In this document: piece after piece, positions 1 through 8,359 of the stretch
Numbering within the stretch: the stretch's first letter is position 1
Layout of the letters: each line of letters begins with the position of its first letter
Assembly: GCA_016296675.1 (NCBI GenBank)
Contig: JAEDIV010000052.1
Span: 1 to 15,286, forward strand
DNA from: Clostridia bacterium
GTDB lineage: Bacteria; Bacillota; Clostridia; Christensenellales; Aristaeellaceae
Direction of reading: 5' to 3'
Length of the DNA stretch: 15,286 nucleotides
Position numbers and translations under genes: made by a program
Notes under the pieces: generated by a model
The model's database searches: none
Told to the model about the DNA's origin: nothing
The model's input: the letters and a program-made list of their open reading frames with translations, nothing else

Positions 1-1
1 A

Positions 2-199
2 ATCGCGGCTGAAACGCTTTCCGATCCGCCCGTTTCCGTCGTTTTTGATATCCCGGACGATCCTATGAAGTACGGCTATGCGCCGGATGTCAAAATGCAT
101 TTATGTAATTGTAAATTATGCTCTTTGGGCTGGAAACCAACGATGGATCTAAAAGATATGTTTTTGAAAATGGCGCAGGATATCCAGGATCAGAATTAA
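2..199 (+). CDS. NAD-dependent epimerase/dehydratase, C-terminal end only (partial)
   Basis: An open frame runs in from the left edge and stops at TAA 197-199, giving 65 residues. The tail contains the pattern GYAPDVKMHL, then LGWKPTMDLKDMFLKM, which matches the C-terminus of extended short-chain dehydrogenases (nucleotide-sugar epimerases and dehydratases), where a conserved LGWKP segment is followed by a helix that closes the substrate domain. The Rossmann NAD-binding part and the YxxxK active site lie outside the window, so substrate cannot be judged. The stretch CNCKLC is unusually cysteine-rich; relatives normally have charged or polar residues here. Codons in this part (TTA, TGT, AAT) are more AT-rich than in the genes downstream, which may hint at a different origin. 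A clean terminator follows. Confidence 0.7.
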   Translation: MAAETLSDPPVSVVFDIPDDPMKYGYAPDVKMHLCNCKLCSLGWKPTMDLKDMFLKMAQDIQDQN

Positions 200-216
200 C
201 TGATTATGAAATATCG

Positions 217-249
217 AGCGGCGTGCATCATCATTGCATGCCGCTTTTT
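217..249 (+). terminator. Intrinsic terminator after the epimerase fragment
   Basis: The arm AGCGGCGTGCA (217-227) pairs with TGCATGCCGCT (235-245) across a seven-base loop, with one G-T wobble, and the descending arm runs into five T residues (245-249). It lies 17 bases after the stop codon, so transcription of the epimerase gene is probably separated from the aminotransferase downstream. Confidence 0.85.
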
Positions 250-291
250 CTATGCTTTTAAATGAAATTTGAATTATTTTGGAAATAGTTA

Positions 292-320
292 TTGCAATTT
301 TGCGCGATTCGTGGCATAAT
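292..320 (+). promoter_or_regulatory. Sigma-A type promoter of the aminotransferase gene
   Basis: A -35 box TTGCAA (292-297) and a -10 box CATAAT (315-320) are separated by exactly 17 bases. Transcription would begin near 327, giving a leader of about 64 bases before the ATG at 391. The ribosome binding site GAAGGAG (374-380) sits 10 bases before that ATG. No operator-like inverted repeat is evident in the leader. Confidence 0.7.
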
Positions 321-390
321 GAATAACGCAGGTGGGAAAACGTGCATATACTGCCCTGTAATGAAGCGAAAATGAAGGAGAAATGCAAAA

Positions 391-1590
<1,200 letters not shown>

Positions 1591-1612
1591 AATACAAATA
1601 TTAAAGACGCAA

Positions 1613-1673
1613 GCCCGTCCTCTGCAATGGATACTATGTGTAATTCGTCGTAGGGGACGGGTTTCCCGTCCCC
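1613..1673. repeat. GTAGGGG palindrome with a possible degenerate left partner
   Basis: The sequence GTAG at 1650 leads into GGGGACGGG (1653-1661), a TTT loop, and CCCGTCCCC (1665-1673), a perfect nine-base-pair hairpin. Related hairpins occur at 1885, 4450, 8361, 8416, 8486, 8543, 11705 and 11751. Upstream, GCCCGTCCTCTGCA (1613-1626) resembles a decayed left arm of the paired form (compare CGTCCCCTACA in the intact copies), separated by a spacer of about 23 bases. No T-run follows, so it is not a standard terminator for the aminotransferase. Confidence 0.7.
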
Positions 1674-1903
1674 AAGCCATCAAAAAAGTACCTTTTTTGA
1701 TGGGAAGGCCGATCGCCTGAAATCCTGCGGGATTTCCGGGCGGCGATCGGAAAGGGGAAGCGTTTTCAGTCGCTGCGCTTTGTGAAAACGCGCGATTTAG
1801 GCGTACATGCCGCCAAAATCGATTGAAAATGGAGAGGAAGTTATCTCCCTCTCCATACCTCTCCCGGAGGTTTGTTGATGATCTGGGGACGGTTTCCCGT
1901 CCC
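1674..1903. repeat. Composite intergenic array of successive hairpins
   Basis: The gap 1591-1936 has no credible gene; instead it holds a chain of inverted repeats. In order: CCATCAAAAAAG (1677-1688) with CTTTTTTGATGG (1692-1703), 12 pairs and loop TAC; CCGATCGCC (1709-1717) with GGCGATCGG (1742-1750), enclosing GAAATCC (1719-1725) with GGATTTC (1730-1736); GCGTTTTCA (1760-1768) with TGAAAACGC (1783-1791); CGATTTAGGCG (1793-1803) with a partner at 1811-1821, one mismatch; ATGGAGAG (1829-1836) with CTCTCCAT (1849-1856); and GGGACGG (1886-1892) with CCGTCCC (1897-1903). The first part, 1674-1723, recurs nearly unchanged at 15236-15286, so this is an interspersed repeat rather than a gene-specific leader. 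Its mobility and function are unknown. Confidence 0.75.
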
Positions 1904-1936
1904 GTTTCTATTTGCTGATAAGAAAGGAAGACACCC

Positions 1937-2641
1937 ATGTTCAAAGAGAAAGTCATCGTCATTACCGGCGGCGCGCACGGTATCGGTAAGCGCATCAAAG
2001 AGGATTTTGAGAAGGAAGGCGCGCGCGTATTTGTGATTGATACCGCGCCCGGCGACTGGTATGTAGGCGATATTTCAAAAAAAGAAACGCTGGAAGCGTT
2101 TGCAAAATACGTCATCGACAAAGCGGGCCATGTCGACGTTCTCATCAACAATGCCCCGCCCATCATGCGCGGCATCGACAGCTGTTCCTATGAAGAATTC
2201 TCAAACGCGCTTTCAGTCGGTGTTACGGCGCCTTTTTACTTGACCAAGCTCTTCAATCCCTATTTCGCTCCCGGCGCTTCGGTCATCAACATCTCATCTT
2301 CCCGCGACCGAATGAGCCAAAAGCAAACCGAGTCCTACACCGCTGCAAAAGGCGGCATCGCCGCGCTCACCCACGCGCTCGCCGTCAGCCTTTCCGGCCG
2401 CGTGCGCGTAAATTCCATCTCCCCCGGCTGGATTGATACTAAATACACTGAATATCAGGGACCGGACGCTTCCCAGCAGCCCGCAGGCAGAGTTGGAAAT
2501 CCGGCGGATATATCAAGCCTCGTCCTTTTCCTGGTCTCAGAAAAAGCTTCCTTCATCGACGGGGAAAACATCGCAGTCGACGGCGGAATGACCAGACTTA
2601 TGATTTATCATGGGGATCACGGGTGGAAATTGGATGAGTGA
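1937..2641 (+). CDS. SDR-family NAD(P)-dependent oxidoreductase
   Basis: This 234-residue classical short-chain dehydrogenase has the cofactor motif TGGAHGIG at residues 10-17 and the catalytic set Ser121, Tyr134 and Lys138 (YTAAK). The structural NNAG motif reads NNAP (71-74), a mild departure. Asp35 at the end of beta-strand 2 would favour NAD(H) over NADP(H); this is inference from position. The C-terminal tail, GGMTRLMIYHGDHGW, is a recognisable extension of one Firmicute SDR subgroup, but I cannot assign a substrate. The ribosome binding site AAAGGAAG (1923-1930) lies six bases before the ATG. The gene has its own terminator and follows the long hairpin array, so it is probably a single-gene unit; no clear sigma-A promoter was found amid the repeats. 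Confidence 0.88.
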   Translation: MFKEKVIVITGGAHGIGKRIKEDFEKEGARVFVIDTAPGDWYVGDISKKETLEAFAKYVIDKAGHVDVLINNAPPIMRGIDSCSYEEFSNALSVGVTAPFYLTKLFNPYFAPGASVINISSSRDRMSQKQTESYTAAKGGIAALTHALAVSLSGRVRVNSISPGWIDTKYTEYQGPDASQQPAGRVGNPADISSLVLFLVSEKASFIDGENIAVDGGMTRLMIYHGDHGWKLDE

Positions 2642-2666
2642 TTGAAATGAAGCGTATGATCAGTCA

Positions 2667-2702
2667 GCGCGGGCGACAGGTGGAGTGCCTGCGCATTTTT
2701 TT
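2667..2702 (+). terminator. Intrinsic terminator after the SDR gene
   Basis: GCGCGGGC (2667-2674) pairs with GCCTGCGC (2687-2694), eight pairs including one G-T wobble, with a 12-base loop. The hairpin is followed by one A and then seven T residues (2696-2702). It separates the SDR gene from the sigma-factor unit. Confidence 0.8.
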
Positions 2703-2740
2703 GTTGTGTTAATTGTGTGTAAAACTGTTGCGATTCGCAT

Positions 2741-2765
2741 CCAACCCTGTGCCCCTCGGGTCTAA
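2741..2765 (+). promoter_or_regulatory. Candidate ECF-sigma promoter of the sigma/DUF4179 unit
   Basis: The -35-like block CCAACC (2741-2746) and the -10-like block GTCTAA (2760-2765) are separated by 13 bases. An AACC plus CGTC/GTCTA layout is the known style of many Firmicute ECF promoters (the SigW/SigM/SigV type), which usually drive their own sigma gene. Transcription would start near 2771, leaving about 40 bases before the ATG at 2812. Autoregulation is therefore likely but inferred. Confidence 0.55.
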
Positions 2766-2811
2766 TGGGTGCATATGCAAAGAAAGTTCCATGGAACAGA
2801 CGGGGGATTCG

Positions 2812-3282
2812 ATGAACGAAAGAGAGTTTTCCAATCGGGTGCGCTCGATGCGCGACCGGCTCTGGCGCGTATCGTTTTCGATTGTAAGATCGGCTGCGGA
2901 CGCGGAGGACGCGATGCAGGAGGCGCTTTTGAGGGCGTGGCGGAATGTGGATTCGCTTAGGGACAAAAGCCTTTTTGAAACGTGGCTTACACGCATTCTG
3001 ATCAACGAGTGCAGGCGGCTGATCCGAAAAAAGCCGGATACGGCGGAAATTCCAGAAAGTCTGCCCACGCCGGAGGCGGAAAACCCCGGGCTCGGTAAGG
3101 CGATAGGGTCTCTTAAAATGGATTTGCGTCTGCCTGTGATTCTCTATTACATCGAAGGGTACTCCGTCAAAGAGACCGCTGGGATCATGCGAATCACGCA
3201 GTCAAGCGTGAAATCGCGGCTCATGCGGGCGAGAAAGAAACTTGAAGAAGCGCTTAAAAAGGAGGCGGCACAGGATGAATAA
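2812..3282 (+). CDS. ECF-type RNA polymerase sigma factor (sigma-70 family)
   Basis: A 156-residue protein with the two-domain layout of extracytoplasmic-function sigma factors. Region 2 spans about residues 9-73 and includes DAEDAMQEALLRAW (30-43) and FETWLTRILINECRR, the core-binding and -10-recognition part. Region 4 spans about 95-147, with a helix-turn-helix YSVKETAGIMRITQSSVKSR (117-136) for the -35 element. The ATG at 2812 is preferred because GGGGGA sits just upstream; an in-frame ATG at 2791 would add seven residues but has a weaker site, and further upstream starts would lie before the predicted transcription start. The gene overlaps the next one by eight bases, so sigma factor and DUF4179 protein are probably made in a fixed ratio and act as partners. 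Confidence 0.9.
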   Translation: MNEREFSNRVRSMRDRLWRVSFSIVRSAADAEDAMQEALLRAWRNVDSLRDKSLFETWLTRILINECRRLIRKKPDTAEIPESLPTPEAENPGLGKAIGSLKMDLRLPVILYYIEGYSVKETAGIMRITQSSVKSRLMRARKKLEEALKKEAAQDE

Positions 3283-4369
3283 CAAGGATTATCGCGCAGC
3301 GGTTCCCGATATGCCGTTGTCCTTTGCGAGGAAAATGGACGAGACGCTTGAAAGGATCGAAAACATGGAAACAAAGAAAAGAAAAATGAGTCCCCGCGCG
3401 CTGATCATCTGCGCCATTTTGGTTGTAACACTGATCGGAAGCGCCATTGCTGCGACGGAGTACAGGGTGTTTGATATCCTCTGGCACATGAACCCATTGG
3501 GCGGCGCGGAAAATCTTATTGAGAAAAACGTCGGCGTTTATGAAAATGAGTATGTCCGCGTTGCCATTGAGGAGGCCGCATATGACGGACAGGGCGTGAT
3601 GCTCTATATCCGCGCAACGCCTTTGAAGCCCGAAACGCATCCTTTGTATTCCCCTATCATGAATACGGAGAACGATTCGGATTGGGTATATAAACACACG
3701 GAGTATGAAGACGGAAGCGGAATGATTGAGTTCTTAGGCAGATCCGACGGAAAGGATTTTGTGTCTTTCGGCGTGTCCGTTACTGTGGAAGATGAAAACG
3801 GCAAGGAAATCTGGCTGGATGCATGGGATGCAAAAAAGGAAGCCGATGGAAGCGTAATTCTCTACGCGGACGGCTTCAGCGATGAAAAGCTGGGCGATAC
3901 CGCTGTTCTGACGGCGAAGGTGAGATCGCATCTCTGCGCGCCGGATGCAACGAGGAAAACTTCTTTCCCGGAGGGCGAAATCATCCACACCATGCCGAAG
4001 GTGGACGTCACGCGCAATTATAAGCTCATTCCCGTATCGGCGGAAGAAATTGCGCATTTCGATCTGATCGAAGGAGAGATTTCCTTCACGCCGGTTCGCG
4101 GCTATATGAAGATCCGGTATGCCTATCAGGAGAGAGAAGACGAGCCCATGGGCGTAACGTTCAAACCTTATTTTCCTGACGGCATGGAAATTGTAGACGG
4201 CAGCGGAGGGCAGACATTGCTTGGGGAAGAAAACGGATTTGAACTCTGGGAGGAGCTTAGCGAAATCCAGTCTTACGAAACCCTGCCCGAAACCATCACC
4301 ATCCGTGTAAAAGTCATCGGTGAAGCGAGATATCTTTGCGATGTCGAGTGCAGGGTGGTTGCCCAATAG
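3275..4369 (+). CDS. DUF4179 domain membrane protein, probable anti-sigma factor
   Basis: A 364-residue protein with a short cytoplasmic N-terminus (1-37, including DMPLSFARKMDETLERI), one transmembrane helix at about 41-60 (RALIICAILVVTLIGSAIAA), and a large extracellular beta-rich domain. The segment just after the membrane (TEYRVFDIL) is typical of the DUF4179 family, which in Firmicutes commonly follows ECF sigma genes and is thought to hold the sigma factor inactive at the membrane. That role is inferred here from placement and topology. The start at 3275 is chosen because GGAGG (3261-3265) lies nine bases upstream; it overlaps the sigma gene's last codons. An in-frame upstream ATG at 3242 lies deep in the sigma gene and lacks such a site. 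The signal sensed by the outer domain is unknown. A terminator follows. Confidence 0.85.
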   Translation: MNNKDYRAAVPDMPLSFARKMDETLERIENMETKKRKMSPRALIICAILVVTLIGSAIAATEYRVFDILWHMNPLGGAENLIEKNVGVYENEYVRVAIEEAAYDGQGVMLYIRATPLKPETHPLYSPIMNTENDSDWVYKHTEYEDGSGMIEFLGRSDGKDFVSFGVSVTVEDENGKEIWLDAWDAKKEADGSVILYADGFSDEKLGDTAVLTAKVRSHLCAPDATRKTSFPEGEIIHTMPKVDVTRNYKLIPVSAEEIAHFDLIEGEISFTPVRGYMKIRYAYQEREDEPMGVTFKPYFPDGMEIVDGSGGQTLLGEENGFELWEELSEIQSYETLPETITIRVKVIGEARYLCDVECRVVAQ

Positions 4370-4401
4370 GCGGCACACAAGAAGTCTGAACCCTGCATTT
4401 T

Positions 4402-4428
4402 TGCTCCCTCGTTTGAGGGAGCATTTTT
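4402..4428 (+). terminator. Intrinsic terminator of the sigma/DUF4179 unit
   Basis: TGCTCCCTC (4402-4410) pairs perfectly with GAGGGAGCA (4415-4423) over a GTTT loop and is followed by five T residues. It lies about 30 bases after the DUF4179 stop codon. Confidence 0.9.
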
Positions 4429-4449
4429 GTCGCTATTGAATGAGCTTGC

Positions 4450-4468
4450 GGGACGGGAAACCCGTCCC
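4450..4468. repeat. Solo GGGACGGG palindrome
   Basis: GGGACGGG (4450-4457) pairs with CCCGTCCC (4461-4468) around an AAA loop, then reads CTGCGG where the intact family members read CTACA. It is one copy of the dispersed GTAGGGG-type hairpin family. The ten-base string GCTTGCGGGA occurs at its left edge (4444-4453) and again at 4536-4545, possibly the eroded far end of a paired copy. The rest of the gap between the DUF4179 and transketolase genes (4470-4590) shows nothing else I can name. Confidence 0.65.
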
Positions 4469-4592
4469 CTGCGGTGAGATTCGGCTTTTTTGTGACATGT
4501 ACTGTGATAGATCTTTAAACTGCGGCAGGGAGGGGGCTTGCGGGAGCGATCCTTCACGCTACCGGGCATCAGAGATATATGTTTATGCACAT

Positions 4593-4628
4593 AAAAAACG
4601 GGCTTACTGCAAAATGCAGCAAGCCCGT
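4593..4628 (-). terminator. Intrinsic terminator of the phosphohexomutase-transketolase unit
   Basis: Read on the minus strand, ACGGGCTT (4628-4621) pairs with AAGCCCGT (4605-4598), with a further inner CTGC/GCAG pairing, and the hairpin runs into six T residues (complement of 4593-4598). It lies 13 bases after the transketolase stop. Confidence 0.9.
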
Positions 4629-4641
4629 AAACAAATATTTC

Positions 4642-6624
4642 TTACTTCTTGAGGGTCTTCTTGGCGAGCGCGGCGATGTTTTCTGCGGTGAAGCCGTACT
4701 CCTTGAAGAGAACTTTGTAGGGAGCGCTGGCGCCAAAGGTGTCGATGCCGAGAACTTCGCCGTCGAGGCCGACGTACTTGTGCCAGCCGAGGGTGGCGGC
4801 GGCTTCTACGGCTACGCGGGCACGGACTGCGTTGGGAAGTACGCTCTCTTTGTATTCGGCGCTCTGTTCGTCGAAGAGCTCCTGGCACGGCATGGATACG
4901 ACACGGGCGTCGATGCCTTCTTCCTTAAGAAGCGCCTGAGCCGCTACGCAGGGTTCTACTTCGCTGCCGGAGGCCATCAGGATGACGTCGGGGGTTTCCT
5001 TTTCGCCGTCCTTGATGATGTAGCCGCCCTTAAGCGCTGCGGGGCCGCTCTTTTCGTTGAGGGGGAGATCCTGACGGGAGAGGATCAGGGAGATCGGGCG
5101 CTTTTCGGTCATGGCAGCGTACCAGCCGGCGGCAACTTCCTTGCTGTCGCAGGGGCGGAATACGAGCATGTTGGGAATGGCGCGCAAGCCTGCCAGCTGC
5201 TCGATGGGCTGATGGGTGGGGCCGTCTTCGCCGACGCCGATGGAGTCATGGGTGAGAACGTAGGTTACGGGCAGGCTCATGATGGAGGCTACGCGCATGG
5301 CGTTCTTCATGAAGTCGGAGAATACGAAGAAGGTGCCGCAGTAGGGGCGCAGGCCGCCGTGCAGCTTCATACCGGCGATGATGCAGGCCATGGCGTGCTC
5401 GCGAACGCCGAAGTGGAGGTTGCGGCCGGAATAGTCTTCTGCGGAGAAGTCGCCCTGACCCTTCATGTAGGTCTTGTTGGAGGGGGCGAGGTCGGCGGAG
5501 CCGCCGATGAGGTTGGGGATGCGAGCGGCCAGGCGGTTGATGACTTCGCCGGAGGAGTTGCGGGTAGCGGCCTTGCCTTCGAAGTGCCAGTAGGCTTCGT
5601 CGTTAAGAAGGTCTACGGGCAGCTCTTCACTGTGCCATACGTCCCATTCCTTCTTGAGCTCGGGATAGGCTTCGGCCCACTTTTCGAACATTTCTTCCCA
5701 GGCCTTCTGCGCATTGGCGCCCTTTTCGGCGACAGCGGCAGTGACATCATAAACTTCCTGGGGAACGGCAAAGGACATGGGAACTTCGTCGCACCAGCCG
5801 AGGTTCTTCTTGAGGGCGGCGATGTTTTCTTCGCCGAGGGGTTCGCCGTGCGCGCTGGCCATGCCGGCCTTGGGAGAACCGAAACCGATGGCGGTGTGGC
5901 AGGCGATCAGGGTGGGCTTGTCGGAAAGCTTGGCAAGCTTGATGGCGGCTTCAACGTTTTCAAATGCGTTGGCGTCGGCTACGTCGATGACGTTCCAGCC
6001 GTAGGCGCGGAAGCGGGCCTGTACGTCCTCGCGGAAAGCGATGTCGGTGTTGCCTTCGATGGAGATCTCGTTGTCATCGTAAAGGGCGATGAGCTTGTTA
6101 AGCTTGAGCGTGCCGGCCAGAGAGCAGGCTTCGTGGCTCAGGCCTTCCATCATGCAGCCGTCGCCTAAGATAACATAGGTGTTATGATCGACAACCGGGA
6201 AACCTTCACGGTTGAACTTCTTGGCCAGATACGCTTCCGCCATAGCCATACCGACTGCGTTGGAGATGCCCATGCCGAGGGGGCCGGTGGAGGTTTCTAC
6301 GCCGCGGGTGTGGGGATACTCGGGGTGTCCGGGGGTCTTGGAGCCGAACTGACGGAAGGACTTAAGGTCGTCCATGGTCAGGCCGTATCCGAACAGGTGC
6401 AGAAGGGAATAAAGGAGCATGGAGCCGTGGCCGGAAGAAAGCACGAAGCGGTCGCGATCCGCCCAGCGGTCGTCCGCAGGGTTGTGCTTCATTTCGCGTC
6501 CCCAAACGGCGTAAGCCATAGCGGCAGCGCCCATAGGCATGCCGGGATGGCCGCTCTTTGCCTTCTGAACCGCTTCGGCGGCCAGAATGCGGATTGCGTT
6601 GACAACCATGGTTTCGTTTTTCAT
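4642..6624 (-). CDS. tkt: Transketolase
   Basis: A full-length 660-residue transketolase. It moves two-carbon ketol units between sugar phosphates in the non-oxidative pentose phosphate pathway, using thiamine diphosphate and a divalent metal. Visible signatures include SGHPGMPMGAAAMAY at residues 24-38, the diphosphate/metal motif GDGCMMEG (154-161) with Asn185 in DDNEISI, and GVREHAMA with Glu409, the residue that activates the cofactor's pyrimidine ring. SIGVGEDGPTHQPIEQ marks the phosphate- and substrate-binding region. The gene is a single chain, not split into the two subunits found in some Firmicutes. AGGAGTG (complement of 6632-6638) lies seven bases before the ATG. The gene starts 24 bases after the phosphohexomutase stop, so the two are almost surely co-transcribed. 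Cytoplasmic. Confidence 0.97.
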   Translation of the reverse strand: MKNETMVVNAIRILAAEAVQKAKSGHPGMPMGAAAMAYAVWGREMKHNPADDRWADRDRFVLSSGHGSMLLYSLLHLFGYGLTMDDLKSFRQFGSKTPGHPEYPHTRGVETSTGPLGMGISNAVGMAMAEAYLAKKFNREGFPVVDHNTYVILGDGCMMEGLSHEACSLAGTLKLNKLIALYDDNEISIEGNTDIAFREDVQARFRAYGWNVIDVADANAFENVEAAIKLAKLSDKPTLIACHTAIGFGSPKAGMASAHGEPLGEENIAALKKNLGWCDEVPMSFAVPQEVYDVTAAVAEKGANAQKAWEEMFEKWAEAYPELKKEWDVWHSEELPVDLLNDEAYWHFEGKAATRNSSGEVINRLAARIPNLIGGSADLAPSNKTYMKGQGDFSAEDYSGRNLHFGVREHAMACIIAGMKLHGGLRPYCGTFFVFSDFMKNAMRVASIMSLPVTYVLTHDSIGVGEDGPTHQPIEQLAGLRAIPNMLVFRPCDSKEVAAGWYAAMTEKRPISLILSRQDLPLNEKSGPAALKGGYIIKDGEKETPDVILMASGSEVEPCVAAQALLKEEGIDARVVSMPCQELFDEQSAEYKESVLPNAVRARVAVEAAATLGWHKYVGLDGEVLGIDTFGASAPYKVLFKEYGFTAENIAALAKKTLKK

Positions 6625-6648
6625 ACTTGGTCACTCCTGTACATTTTT

Positions 6649-8154
6649 TTACTTTTCCAATTGATCTATCGCGGCCCTCAGGGGCGTTAGGTCCAATTCC
6701 TCATTGTCCTTCTCGAGTACTTGGTAAAGCTCGGTAAGGATCTTTTTTAAGCCGCCCGGAACATCGCTTTCCGCGTTTACGGGCATGACCGGATCGTGTA
6801 CGGACAGGCGCAGCATAAACCACGCGTTGTCCACACCGCCGTCCAGAGAAAACATGATGCGAACGCCTTCTCTGTTGTCAGTGGCGAGCCGCCAGGCAGG
6901 GTTTGTGAGCGTTTTGGAAAGAATCGCTTCGATTACGTAGCCTGCGGCCTTTTTGTAGTCCTCCTGAATGATGGGAAGGCGCACTTCCACATGTTCAACG
7001 GGCTCAGAGAGCTCTTCGATAAGGCTTGCAAGCGACAAGCCCTGCTTTTTGCGCCACATGCATTCGCAAACGACCTTGGTGGCAAGGTACATGCCGTCAT
7101 CGATGAAATAGTTTTCCGCCATTGCGGCATGGCCTGAGGTTTCAATGGCGACGGGTACGTTGAAACCTTCGTTTTTGAGGCGCTTGGCCTCTTCGATGAC
7201 GTTTCTGTATCCGCGTCTGAAGCGGTAGTGCGATCCGCCCCATTCGGTGATAAAGCGCGTAAGGCCGGAGGAGGTAACGGAGTCGGTAACAAAGGTGAGG
7301 TTCTTTTCGTCTTCCAAAAGGATGGCGGCGATTAAGGCGATCAGGCGGTTTTTGTTGATGCGCTTGCCGCTTTTGTCGATAATGGCCACTCTGTCGCCGT
7401 CCGCGTCAAAGATGATGCCGAGATCGGCCTTTTCGCGGATGACGGTTTCGGATAAAATCGTGAGCGCCTCTTCGCTTTCAGGACTTGGCGCGTGGGATGT
7501 AAACAGGCCGTCCGGGGCAAGATTGAGACTGCCTGTGGTATCGGCGCCTAAGGAGGAGAGCAGTTCTGCATAGAATCCGCAGGCGCCGTTTGAAGCATCC
7601 ACGACCACGTGAAGTCCCTTTAAGGGTTCAGGGTCGTCGGACGCCATGAATTCGTGAATCTGTTTGGTCAGGTGGCTTTTGTAGGCGGTCATGAGGTCAA
7701 GGGGCTCAACGAGTCTGTGGGGAACCTCGACGCGGGAAGCCATTTCAAGGAGCATCTGAATGTCGTCTGCATTGAGCGCTCCGTCGGGGGTAAAGAATTT
7801 GAAGCCGTTCATACCGCTTTCGCGCGCGCTGGCCGTGACCATGATCGCGCCGCAGGCATGTACGTCGTCCAGTTGAATGCTCATCTGCATGGCCGGCGTG
7901 GTTGCCATGCCGCAATCGTATACATCTGCATCCGCCTGTGTGAGCCCGTGAATGACGGCGCGTGCGAGGCGCGGCCCGGAGGGGCGCGAATCGTGGCCGA
8001 CGGAAATTAAGAGCATGTCGGGCGCGATGCCAAGGCGCTCGGAAAGCCAGAGCGCGAAGGAATAGCCCAGCTTTTTGGCTAAATCATCGGTAAGCAGTTC
8101 GTCCTTGGCGCGAATCATTGCGCCGCTTTGGAGCTTTTTAATGTCGGTAATCAT
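6649..8154 (-). CDS. Phosphohexomutase (phosphoglucomutase/phosphomannomutase family)
   Basis: A 501-residue alpha-D-phosphohexomutase that would interconvert 1- and 6-phosphates of glucose and/or mannose through a phosphoserine. The metal loop DADGDR (residues 250-255) and the sugar loop ETSGH (338-342) are intact. The phosphoserine loop reads TASARESG with Ser109 in place; the usual TASHNP continuation is replaced by ARE. The C-terminal phosphate-binding region reads RLSVHDPVMPVNAESD (about 449-464) instead of the common RPSGTEP, a variant I associate with a plant/cyanobacterial-like subgroup. Substrate preference is therefore open. The ATG at 8154 has AGGAGA (complement of 8159-8164) close upstream; longer starts run into the hairpin-rich leader and lack a binding site. 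Forms a unit with transketolase. Confidence 0.88.
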   Translation of the reverse strand: MITDIKKLQSGAMIRAKDELLTDDLAKKLGYSFALWLSERLGIAPDMLLISVGHDSRPSGPRLARAVIHGLTQADADVYDCGMATTPAMQMSIQLDDVHACGAIMVTASARESGMNGFKFFTPDGALNADDIQMLLEMASRVEVPHRLVEPLDLMTAYKSHLTKQIHEFMASDDPEPLKGLHVVVDASNGACGFYAELLSSLGADTTGSLNLAPDGLFTSHAPSPESEEALTILSETVIREKADLGIIFDADGDRVAIIDKSGKRINKNRLIALIAAILLEDEKNLTFVTDSVTSSGLTRFITEWGGSHYRFRRGYRNVIEEAKRLKNEGFNVPVAIETSGHAAMAENYFIDDGMYLATKVVCECMWRKKQGLSLASLIEELSEPVEHVEVRLPIIQEDYKKAAGYVIEAILSKTLTNPAWRLATDNREGVRIMFSLDGGVDNAWFMLRLSVHDPVMPVNAESDVPGGLKKILTELYQVLEKDNEELDLTPLRAAIDQLEK

Positions 8155-8166
8155 ACATTCTCCTTT

Positions 8167-8325
8167 CGGTCGAGGGGGGACCGCTTGGCAACCGGCCTTT
8201 GCCGATTCGCTATTGCAGAAAATCCATCTGCAAAGGACGTCTGTGCGCCTTGCCTTTCGGCGCACGCGCGTCCGGCGGCTGCCCGAATGAAATCGGGCGG
8301 GAAGGTATTTTCAGCGCCTGAGCGC
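8167..8325. other. Run of hairpins upstream of the phosphohexomutase gene
   Basis: This part of the 417-base gap 8155-8571 has no gene but several inverted repeats: CGGTC (8167-8171) with GACCG (8179-8183); GGCAA (8187-8191) with TTGCC (8199-8203); TTGCAGA (8213-8219) with TCTGCAA (8227-8233); GGACG plus GTGCGCC (8235-8249) with GGCGCAC plus CGTCC (8259-8273), twelve pairs with a symmetric internal loop; GCCCGA (8281-8286) with TCGGGC (8293-8298); and GCGC (8314-8317) with GCGC (8322-8325). On the minus strand they would lie in the leader of the phosphohexomutase-transketolase transcript if it begins upstream of them. I could not find a convincing sigma-A promoter here, and the structure does not match a riboswitch class I can recognise. 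Confidence 0.5.
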
Positions 8326-8359
8326 GAAAAAACGGATGAATGAGGTGGGAAGAGGCACG

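Noticed and set aside
4579..6168. A 529-codon open frame on the + strand
   Set aside because: It lies antisense to transketolase, which has complete family motifs. The opposite frame is glycine/alanine/valine-rich without any recognisable domain, as expected from a high-GC third-position shadow.
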